From: Methanobacteriota archaeon
Lineage (GTDB): Archaea > Thermoplasmatota > Poseidoniia > Poseidoniales > Poseidoniaceae
Assembly (NCBI GenBank): GCA_002725275.1
Contig: PBOE01000019.1
Span: 1,989-13,100, forward strand
Direction: 5' to 3'
DNA length: 11,112 nt
Position 1 is the stretch's first letter. Each line of letters opens with the position of its first letter. Below the pieces are notes generated by a model. The model did no database searches, was not told where the DNA came from, and saw only the letters and a list, made by a program, of their open reading frames with translations. Made by a program: the position numbers and the translations under genes. This document shows positions 1 to 6,031 of the stretch, piece by piece.

Positions 1-87
1 GGGTGGTCACCGTGGGTTGCCATCGGCAGACAGGTCGTCAGCGCAGGCCTTTGACACTTCGCACGAACAGCAGCGCAGCGACCGGGT

Positions 88-441
88 TCAAGCCCCGCCC
101 GGCTGCATCATGTAGCCCGTCAACCAAAACGAACCGATGAACGAGAGCGACAAGATGTAGGCGCCCACGGTTGGGAAAGCCCAGATGGAGATGGACAGTT
201 GGGCGAACACCACGATGGTGGTCACAACGGCGAGCATGTTCCAGGGCCCACTACCGGTGAGGTTGAGGTAAGCGAACGTGGATTCTCGCTCCGACAAAGC
301 CCAAACCAATCCCGTCAACGCACACAACGCAATCAGGGTCAGCACGGCGTCCATGAGCGTGCCCTGAAGGAACCAAACGCCCAGACTGGCGACCAAACTG
401 GCGCCGAGCATGCGTTGAACGGTGGTCATCGAAAGGCCCAT
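88..441 (-). CDS. Small four-helix membrane protein, unknown function
   Basis: A 117-residue, strongly hydrophobic protein with four likely membrane helices at about residues 9-29, 30-50, 67-89 and 91-111. The loop between helices 2 and 3 is polar (SERESTF, then a short G/P-rich turn). No catalytic motif is visible. The first half loosely recalls small DUF2892/YgaP-type membrane domains, but the usual cysteine-proline signature is absent, so no family is assigned. I chose the ATG at 441 because GGTGAG sits 4-9 bases before it. A TTG start at 480 would add 13 polar residues and has no ribosome site. It follows the oxidoreductase gene by 46 bases on the same strand and is probably cotranscribed with it, but this does not reveal its role. 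That it is a membrane protein is clear; its function is unknown. Confidence 0.7.
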   Translation of the reverse strand: MGLSMTTVQRMLGASLVASLGVWFLQGTLMDAVLTLIALCALTGLVWALSERESTFAYLNLTGSGPWNMLAVVTTIVVFAQLSISIWAFPTVGAYILSLSFIGSFWLTGYMMQPGGA

Positions 442-487
442 GTGCTCACCGAAGGGCACGGCGTTCTTCAATACTCGCAAGGAAGGG

Positions 488-1402
488 TTAGCGAGGGTCG
501 TGTTGCGCCGGTCCGTGGTCGGCCAACCACGCGCTCAAATCCAGCAACGAGGCAGCATCGGGGAACACGTGAGACTGGCCACTGGCGATGGACTGCAAAA
601 AGTACAGCCACTCCTCCTTGAGCGGTTGAGAGGGATGGTGCTCCGTCGTCGGCCCGTCGGCCACCCCTGAACCACCCCAGGTCATGACGCCATTGCCGAA
701 ATCCAAAACGGCACGATTGAGGGGTCCGTTCACGTCGAGCAAGCGTTCCTCCTCGTCCGCCTCCCATGCAACGTCAACGATGACGGTGATGCCGTTGTGC
801 TGGAGTCGGATGTCTGCCGAGGTTGCCGTGACCTTCATGCTCTGGACGTCCATGGAGGTCAACGGCGTCCCGGTCATCAGCTGCGCCGTGTCCAAACCGT
901 GCACGGCCAACGTGGTGACCGGATCGGCGTCCTCGGGTTTCGAACGAACGGTTCGACGTCGGTAGAGAAGGGTTTCAACCTCCAACTCCCGGGCGGCAAC
1001 GGCGGACAGGATGCGTTTCATTCCTGCATGATGGCGCAGCAAATAGCCCACGACCAACGTTGAGGCGTGGGGAAGGTTGGTCAGAAAACGCTGCTCCGAT
1101 TCGGGGTTCAGTCCGAGCGGTTTCTCGATGAACATCGGGAGATCGTGCGCCATCACCAGTTCGGCCAACGAGAGATGGGTTTGCGGGGGCGTGACGATGG
1201 CGACGGCCGAGAGGGTTTCGTTGGCCAACATCGCCTCGAGCGAAGGGTAGTGAGCGTCAGCGGCGTGAGCCGCAAGAACAGCGGGGTCAATGTCGCACAA
1301 CACCAGCCGGTCAAGGTGGCCGCTGGCCTTCAAACCGGACAGTGTAGCGTGATGGTTTCGCCCCCATCGGCCGCAACCCACCAAACCGACCGTGATGCTC
1401 AT
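488..1402 (-). CDS. Gfo/Idh/MocA-family NAD(P)-dependent oxidoreductase
   Basis: 304 residues. The N-terminal Rossmann fold starts at once with GLVGCGRWGRNH (GxGxxG at residues 9-14), followed by the acidic end of beta-2 (CDIDP, 36-40), which suggests NAD binding. The family motif EKPLG lies at 93-97, with the lysine at 94 in the usual catalytic/cofactor position. GYLLRH (119-124) and HGLD (168-171) match the conserved post-Rossmann motif and the H-x-x-D substrate-site helix. Members oxidise or reduce hydroxyl groups on sugars, inositols or sugar nucleotides; the substrate cannot be read from the sequence. Length is slightly short for the family (about 330-380), mainly in the C-terminal sheet. 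Shine-Dalgarno GAGGTGA lies just before the ATG and overlaps the stop of the upstream glycosyltransferase (9-base gap), so the two are translationally linked. That supports a role in making or modifying a sugar for surface glycans (inference). Confidence 0.9.
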   Translation of the reverse strand: MSITVGLVGCGRWGRNHHATLSGLKASGHLDRLVLCDIDPAVLAAHAADAHYPSLEAMLANETLSAVAIVTPPQTHLSLAELVMAHDLPMFIEKPLGLNPESEQRFLTNLPHASTLVVGYLLRHHAGMKRILSAVAARELEVETLLYRRRTVRSKPEDADPVTTLAVHGLDTAQLMTGTPLTSMDVQSMKVTATSADIRLQHNGITVIVDVAWEADEEERLLDVNGPLNRAVLDFGNGVMTWGGSGVADGPTTEHHPSQPLKEEWLYFLQSIASGQSHVFPDAASLLDLSAWLADHGPAQHDPR

Positions 1403-1411
1403 GGGTTCACC

Positions 1412-2410
1412 TCACCGGTACGTGGAGTACAACCAGCGCCCTTCATCGTCTTTGTATCGAATGGAGAAGTTCTCAGGGCTGCTGGTCCATCGCCACCAGC
1501 CCTGGTCGTTGAATCCCATTTCCTCGTAGACCTCGGGCGTGCAGTGAACGCCGGTTTCACCGAAGTAGTAAGCATGGGGCACCCGCGTGGTCAGGCGGTG
1601 CAGCCCTGCAAGGTACAGAGCGAGGGAAGTGATGGCGTCCTGACTGGTGGGCGCTGACCTCCACGGAACGCTCGGGAAGGGGTTGTGCACCGCTTCAACG
1701 GGCGGATCAAGGCGGGTGCCATCGGGCTTTTTTCGACCGTGTTTGAGGCACTGGCGCATGAACCGCCGAATGCGATAATGGGATCGTTTCGTGTAGGGTT
1801 TGCTCATAAGGTGGTTGGCTTCGTAAGCGTAGAGGGTCGGTTTGATGAGGTCCCATGCCCGCTTGCTGATGCAGTAGGTGACAAAATGACGGTTGGTCAG
1901 CTCCACCTCTTCGAGACGGGGTTCCAGTTCGTCCTGCGTACCAGCCTCCACGTTCCATACCTGAACGGTACCAACATCGACGTACTGCTCCGCCCAATCG
2001 GCAAGTCGCAACAAGGTGGTCAGGTAGGTGGAGTTCAGTTCAATGTCGTCCTCGACAAGGACCATTCGGTCGTAACCTCGCTCGTCCAGCAATTCCCGCC
2101 GGGCACCGATAAGCTGCCGCCCAACGCCAAGGTTGGTCGGCCGGGCAACGATGTCCGTGAACGGTACGCCGCTCCTCTGAATCACGGCTCGCAAGGCATC
2201 CTGCTCGGCCCCGGGGCCGCCGTCAAGGAAATGAACCACATCGACAACACCGTCGGCGACCTCCGGGCACGTCCCCAACGAGGTGAGCATCCGCTCAAAA
2301 TGGTCGGGACGGCCAAAACCGAACGTGGCCACCGCCGTGCGCATGGTTCGCCACGACACGCCGTTGTTCAAGAAAGGTGGTGATGGTCCCGAGGGGAAGG
2401 ATGAGGTCAT
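1412..2410 (-). CDS. GT-A fold glycosyltransferase (GT2-like)
   Basis: 332 residues. After a 22-residue proline/serine-rich leader, a nucleotide-sugar transferase fold starts with MRTAVATFGFGRPDHF, continues with a donor-side helix and NLGVGRQL (93-100), and reaches VEDDIE at 119-124, the acidic DxD-type motif that binds the metal and sugar diphosphate. A later GETGVHC (284-290) resembles the glycine/histidine active-site loop found near the end of such enzymes. A basic stretch lies near 204-229. There is no signal peptide or membrane helix, so it is probably cytosolic or peripheral. The start at 2410 forms an ATGA overlap with the upstream lipoprotein stop, favouring coupled translation. An internal ATG at 2344 (residue 23) begins exactly at the conserved fold and is the main alternative. 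Donor and acceptor are unknown. The following oxidoreductase suggests a glycan pathway. Confidence 0.8.
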   Translation of the reverse strand: MTSSFPSGPSPPFLNNGVSWRTMRTAVATFGFGRPDHFERMLTSLGTCPEVADGVVDVVHFLDGGPGAEQDALRAVIQRSGVPFTDIVARPTNLGVGRQLIGARRELLDERGYDRMVLVEDDIELNSTYLTTLLRLADWAEQYVDVGTVQVWNVEAGTQDELEPRLEEVELTNRHFVTYCISKRAWDLIKPTLYAYEANHLMSKPYTKRSHYRIRRFMRQCLKHGRKKPDGTRLDPPVEAVHNPFPSVPWRSAPTSQDAITSLALYLAGLHRLTTRVPHAYYFGETGVHCTPEVYEEMGFNDQGWWRWTSSPENFSIRYKDDEGRWLYSTYR

Positions 2411-4818
2411 GCTTCGCGGGGCCTTGAGTCGTCTTCAGTCGGTTCCTCATCCTCGGAGCGCTCCCGCTCATCGGTGTCTTCACCTTCAGCCTCCCACTCG
2501 TCGCTACCTTCGCTCCCGTTGTCGGCTCCATGTTCCCGATCCTCACCGTCCGACGTCGAGCCCGTGGATTCGACACGTCCATCCTCGATCAAGAACGACG
2601 CACGCGGGAGAGGAAGACGGTCGGATTCCACCATGCTGGTCAGGTTGGTTGCCGTGATGCCCGCTGATGAAATGGCGTAAACAAAGTCGCCCATGAAGAT
2701 GGACCGACGGATGTTGCGGTCATCCCACCAGTGGTATTCACCATCGGTGTCAAACAAGGAGGAGTGGTTCACCTCACCGTACACCGAGAGCGAGCCGTCC
2801 GATTCGTTAACGTCCACCAACATCAGTTTCGTGATGTATTCGTAATGCCCGTAACTGTACCGGCCGTCGTCGTTCGTGTTGACCCAGCGGTAGGTCGACA
2901 GGGGCACGGCCAACATGGACTTGGGTGCCCAGTATTGGAACGCTTTGTGTTCATAGCTCGCTTCCGACCAGGACCACGTCCAGATGTGCTCGTTTTCCTG
3001 CGCGACGGGAGACAGTCGGAGCACGTCCGCTTGTTGCGGGCTGGTGGCGTCGCTGATGTCGAACAGCGAAAGTTGGGTGCCCGCCCAATCAAGTCCGGTA
3101 CCGTCTTCGTTGGCCGGGCCAAACCCGATGGTCAACAAATGGTCTCGAGAAAGAGGATGAATGTAGGTGGAAACACCGGGAACCTTGAGTTCGCCCAGAA
3201 TGGTAGGGTTGGTCTCATCGGCCACGTCAATGACCCACAACGGATCGATTTGCTCGAAGGTCACGATGTAGGCTCGGTCGCCGTCAAAGCGAGCGCTCCA
3301 GATGCGTTCGCCGGGAGCGATGCCATCCACCTTTCCTGCCTCGACCAGCACTTGCTGGTCGGTTTCCATGTCAACGGAACGCACCAGGGTGACAAGTTGG
3401 GACGACATCGGTTCAGGGTCATCCATCCACCATCGGTTCCACTGCCCAACGGTGGTGGCCACGCGGAGGACGCCTTCGTGTTCGGAGACGGAGAATTGAT
3501 TGAGCACGGTGCCGTTGATGCGTCCAGAACCGGTGTAAAGCGTCGCATCAGGGGCGGCGATATCGAAGGTGTGGAGGTTGGTCATCTCATCCATGTCGTC
3601 GTTGCCCCAGAACCACCATCCGGAGAAGGCGGATTCCGCCAGCACAAGAACGTCGGATGAGGCGTAAACCTTGGGGTACGACCCGACGATGTGGTCCACC
3701 TCGAAATCAAACGATGTGGAAGCCACATCGAGCGAGAAGATGCTCGAAATACCTCGATTGAGACTGTCTTCGGGCGCCACAAACTCACGGCAGGCGTTGT
3801 CACTCATCGTGTGAAGCGTGACGTCCCCGTTGCTGTATTCGTACACCTGCGGAATCAAGTCTTCAAGCGTCAACATTTCGAGAGCTTCGCTGTTGCTTTG
3901 CATCCGCTGGTAACCGAGTTTTTCTCGGATTTCCAACCGAAGCGGGTCATCGTACTCGAGGTTCCAATAACCTGCGGGAAGGTCCAGCCATGACCCGACA
4001 CCGGGCACGTTCATCGAAGCATGCGTGATGGTTCGAACCGTACCGTTGACTTCCCGAGCCGTGATGTACGAGCCTTCGATGAAGAGTTCCCGGCCGACCT
4101 CCGGTTGACTTCGGTTGGTGATGTCAATCACGGTGAATTTGGTGAGGCTGTTGCTTCGCCACATGTTGTGTTCGTTGTCCCACCCCATCGCATCAGCGAC
4201 CGGGTGGTTGTTGGCGATGGCCCACGGGTACATCGTGGAAATGACCACCAGTTGGTCGCCGTCCAACATCATGGCCACGGGCGTGCTGTCGGGGAACGTC
4301 ATGCTGGAGGCGGCTTCAATCGCGCCAAATTCTGGAACGCCAAGGATGTGGAGGTGCTTCCCTTGGAGGTAGTAGATGTGATAGCCGTCGGTCTTGACGA
4401 AATCGGCCTCGTCAACACCGGCTTCCTGATTGTTGGTGCCGGAGAAGTCCTCGCCCTCCACACGCGGTGGTTCGGTGGTGCGCGTTTGAGGTGTGCTCCC
4501 TCCTTCGGCCACGGCACCGTCATCCATCACCATTTCAGCGTCGTCAAACCACACGTTACGATAGTCGTACTGTTCAGCGACCGCCTGAAGAATCTCAATG
4601 CGGTGTTGTTCTTCTATGGACTGCTTGAGCGCACGCTCCAACGCCTCACAGTCTTCATACGGAAACAATTGGGGGCTGGCCACGGTTCGTGACGTGATGG
4701 TCGACCAGTCGTCCGGGAGCACCACGTCGGGCACCTCCACGTCGGGATCGGCGTTGAGACAGCCCGCCAAGAGCATGGTGATGACGAGGAACATGGCCGT
4801 GAACCGCTTGTTGTCCAT
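2407..4818 (-). CDS. Secreted lipoprotein with C-terminal beta-propeller domain (PF09826 type)
   Basis: 803 residues from the chosen start. It begins with a lipoprotein signal: MDNKR, a hydrophobic stretch and the lipobox LLAGC, with the modifiable cysteine at residue 20, so the mature protein should be tethered outside the membrane. After an acidic linker, residues about 126-145 carry the family hallmark (SGTNNQ, then GVDEADFVKTDG), which opens a long beta-propeller. Later blades include the family-like GTVLNQFSVSEHEGVLRVATT region and a late RRSIFMGDFVYAIS strand. The last 47 or so residues are an acidic, low-complexity tail rich in E, D, G and S, with no membrane helix. The function of the family is not established; it is common in archaea and some bacteria as a secreted or anchored domain. 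I preferred the ATG at 4818 over 4854 because it puts the lipobox at the normal distance and lies 24-32 bases after a TATA-like box. The last four bases overlap the glycosyltransferase start. Confidence 0.9.
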   Translation of the reverse strand: MDNKRFTAMFLVITMLLAGCLNADPDVEVPDVVLPDDWSTITSRTVASPQLFPYEDCEALERALKQSIEEQHRIEILQAVAEQYDYRNVWFDDAEMVMDDGAVAEGGSTPQTRTTEPPRVEGEDFSGTNNQEAGVDEADFVKTDGYHIYYLQGKHLHILGVPEFGAIEAASSMTFPDSTPVAMMLDGDQLVVISTMYPWAIANNHPVADAMGWDNEHNMWRSNSLTKFTVIDITNRSQPEVGRELFIEGSYITAREVNGTVRTITHASMNVPGVGSWLDLPAGYWNLEYDDPLRLEIREKLGYQRMQSNSEALEMLTLEDLIPQVYEYSNGDVTLHTMSDNACREFVAPEDSLNRGISSIFSLDVASTSFDFEVDHIVGSYPKVYASSDVLVLAESAFSGWWFWGNDDMDEMTNLHTFDIAAPDATLYTGSGRINGTVLNQFSVSEHEGVLRVATTVGQWNRWWMDDPEPMSSQLVTLVRSVDMETDQQVLVEAGKVDGIAPGERIWSARFDGDRAYIVTFEQIDPLWVIDVADETNPTILGELKVPGVSTYIHPLSRDHLLTIGFGPANEDGTGLDWAGTQLSLFDISDATSPQQADVLRLSPVAQENEHIWTWSWSEASYEHKAFQYWAPKSMLAVPLSTYRWVNTNDDGRYSYGHYEYITKLMLVDVNESDGSLSVYGEVNHSSLFDTDGEYHWWDDRNIRRSIFMGDFVYAISSAGITATNLTSMVESDRLPLPRASFLIEDGRVESTGSTSDGEDREHGADNGSEGSDEWEAEGEDTDERERSEDEEPTEDDSRPREA

Positions 4819-4841
4819 GGGAGGATTGACCGACCGGTCCG

Positions 4842-4850
4842 TTATCAAAA
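4842..4850 (-). promoter_or_regulatory. TATA-like box of the beta-propeller lipoprotein
   Basis: On the minus strand TTTTGATAA ends 24 bases before the ATG at 4818. That is the spacing expected for an archaeal leaderless transcript starting at the start codon. No Shine-Dalgarno is present between it and the ATG (the sequence there is pyrimidine-rich, CCTCCC). It implies that the lipoprotein, glycosyltransferase, oxidoreductase and small membrane protein can be transcribed independently of the upstream genes. Confidence 0.5.
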
Positions 4851-4895
4851 CCATGGTTGGGCGTGTGCCCGGTGCTCACCGTTTGCAAGGGTGGT

Positions 4896-5567
4896 TCAAA
4901 CCGGCAGCATGCCTTCCTGGTAGGCATAGCCGAGGCCGCCAGCGATCAGGCAACTGATCACAAACACGACGAAGCCGATCCTGCCCTTTTTGGACTTCTG
5001 AGACGGGAGGGGCACCTCCAACGACGGAAGGTCGTCCAGTGGAGGTAATTCGCCAAGCGGAGGAAGTTGCCCCGGGAGCGGGAGGGGGGCCACCATGGGG
5101 CCGGTGTCCTCCTCGATGCTGACGCGGTCGGGATACAGTTCGTCAAGATCGTCCAGGCCGGGCGCCTCGGGGATTGTGCCGAGGATCGTGGACCAGGCCG
5201 CTTCCAAACTTTCACCGGAGATCGGTTTTTGCAACCACGCCACCGCTCCTGCGGAGTATGCAGCGTTCCGGGCAACGTCGGCCATGCGAGCCGGCGCGAC
5301 AAAAACGATTCGGCTCTCGCCGCCGTGCTCTCGCATCTCCAACGCAGCAAGGTGCCCGTCGAGGGACGGGATGTCCAAAGAAAGGACCACCAGTTCAGGA
5401 TCGAGACGGATGTACTCATCCACGGCTTGGTCGCCGTCTTCGCACAGTTCCACCACGAAGTTGCGCGTCTTGAACAGGTTGGAGAGGCGCATGGAGGACA
5501 TGGGGTTGTTGTCAACAATGAGCACGGTGGGCGCCGCTGCATCGTCGACCTCGGTGACCAATCCCAT
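4896..5567 (-). CDS. Tail-anchored protein with degenerate CheY-like receiver domain
   Basis: 223 residues. Residues about 13-132 form a response-regulator receiver: VLIVDNN (acidic-pocket D19, with N20 in place of the second acid), the beta-3 segment VVLSLDIPSLDG (60-71), and WLQKPIS with the conserved lysine-proline at 114-115. Aligning the proline and DG of beta-3 with CheY places serine 63 where the phosphorylated aspartate should be. The beta-4 threonine/serine switch position reads VFVAPAR, with alanine 91. It therefore looks like a phosphorylation-independent pseudo-receiver. An acidic segment (138-155) and a proline/leucine linker (160-189) follow, with four six-residue repeats of the type xxLPPL. 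A basic KSKKGR and one membrane helix (about 197-215) come next, leaving eight residues outside. The domain should face the cytoplasm. No DNA-binding domain is present. It lies 44 bases after the DUF1844 gene. Partners are unknown. Confidence 0.8.
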   Translation of the reverse strand: MGLVTEVDDAAAPTVLIVDNNPMSSMRLSNLFKTRNFVVELCEDGDQAVDEYIRLDPELVVLSLDIPSLDGHLAALEMREHGGESRIVFVAPARMADVARNAAYSAGAVAWLQKPISGESLEAAWSTILGTIPEAPGLDDLDELYPDRVSIEEDTGPMVAPLPLPGQLPPLGELPPLDDLPSLEVPLPSQKSKKGRIGFVVFVISCLIAGGLGYAYQEGMLPV

Positions 5568-5597
5568 GCCTATCGGTCCAACGCAACAAGCGCTGAC

Positions 5598-5605
5598 TCA
5601 TCAAA
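5598..5605 (-). promoter_or_regulatory. Possible TATA-like box before the receiver gene
   Basis: On the minus strand TTTGATGA lies 31-38 bases before the ATG at 5567, inside the 44-base gap after DUF1844. It resembles the lipoprotein box (TTTTGATAA) and would give a short leader of about 10 bases. No Shine-Dalgarno precedes the start, so a promoter here would explain how this gene is translated. Support is weak. Confidence 0.3.
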
Positions 5606-5611
5606 CAACCG

Positions 5612-5992
5612 CTATTCCTCTTCCCCACCGACGGGAGTTGAGAGGTCTTCCACCGGCCCGTCTTGTGGTTGAGAGAAGGTTTCGCGAATCACGTCGCTCT
5701 GCGCCGCCTCTTCGTCTCGTTTTCGCTTCCGCTGCGGCGCCTGGGTGAATTGCATCTGAAGTTCACTGATGACGGCGCGTAGCATCTGCGTTTCTTGCGA
5801 ACTCAGGTTGCCGTCGGTTTTTCGTTGGAACATTCGAAGCACCTCAATGCCCTCGCGTGCTTCACCCATGTTGTAGTGGTACGTGCCGGACTGGTCGGGC
5901 AAATACCCCATTTGGAGCAGGGTTGACCGCTGAAGCATCTGAACCATTTGGAAAAAACGGGCGGCGTCCTCGTCGGCGAACATCTCCGTCAT
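5612..5992 (-). CDS. DUF1844 family protein
   Basis: 126 residues. Residues about 10-84 match the DUF1844 pattern as I know it: an N-terminal helix (ARFFQMVQMLQRSTLLQMG), the short linker YLPDQSG, a second helix (AREGIEVLRMFQRKTDGNL) with the typical I-x-x-L-x-x-x-x-x-K-T-x-G-N-L segment, and a closing helix with LRAVISELQMQF. The function of the family is unknown; it is better known from bacteria such as Thermus and Planctomycetes, so an archaeal copy is notable. The remaining 42 residues are charged and look disordered: a basic patch RKRKR at 89-93 and an acidic end GGEEE. There is no membrane helix or signal, so it is cytosolic. It starts 39 bases after ftsY. No Shine-Dalgarno is seen, but an A-rich box lies 23-30 bases before the ATG. 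ATG at residue 4 is an alternative start. Confidence 0.8.
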   Translation of the reverse strand: MTEMFADEDAARFFQMVQMLQRSTLLQMGYLPDQSGTYHYNMGEAREGIEVLRMFQRKTDGNLSSQETQMLRAVISELQMQFTQAPQRKRKRDEEAAQSDVIRETFSQPQDGPVEDLSTPVGGEEE

Positions 5993-6014
5993 GGAGCGGG
6001 AACGAGCGAGGGGG

Positions 6015-6022
6015 TTTTTCTT
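6015..6022 (-). promoter_or_regulatory. Possible A-rich TATA-like element before DUF1844
   Basis: On the minus strand AAGAAAAA lies 23-30 bases before the DUF1844 ATG, the position of a TATA box for a leaderless message, in an otherwise GC-rich gap. It could equally be a chance A-tract, and DUF1844 could be read from the ftsY transcript. Confidence 0.25.
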
Positions 6023-6031
6023 CCCTGCGCC

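Noticed and set aside
1..23. Possible minus-strand gene start at ATG 23 (MATHGDHP...) running off the left edge
   Set aside because: Only seven complete codons are visible, with no ribosome site or clear TATA box upstream. Bases 1-87 otherwise hold nothing I can assign.
441..480. TTG start at 480 for the small membrane protein
   Set aside because: No ribosome site; the ATG at 441 has GGTGAG at a proper distance.
1685..2383. 232-codon plus-strand open frame opposite the glycosyltransferase
   Set aside because: Antisense shadow of a gene with clear GT-A motifs; no independent start signal or recognisable domain.
2731..3660. 309-codon plus-strand open frame inside the lipoprotein gene
   Set aside because: It is antisense to a convincing PF09826-type gene; long antisense frames are expected in GC-rich DNA, and its translation shows no domain pattern.
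4855..4895. Possible terminator between the receiver and lipoprotein genes
   Set aside because: No T-rich run on the minus strand and no convincing stem-loop.
5067..5748. Overlapping plus-strand open frames opposite the receiver gene
   Set aside because: Their translations are arginine/serine-rich, typical of antisense reading, while the minus strand encodes a recognisable receiver and membrane helix.
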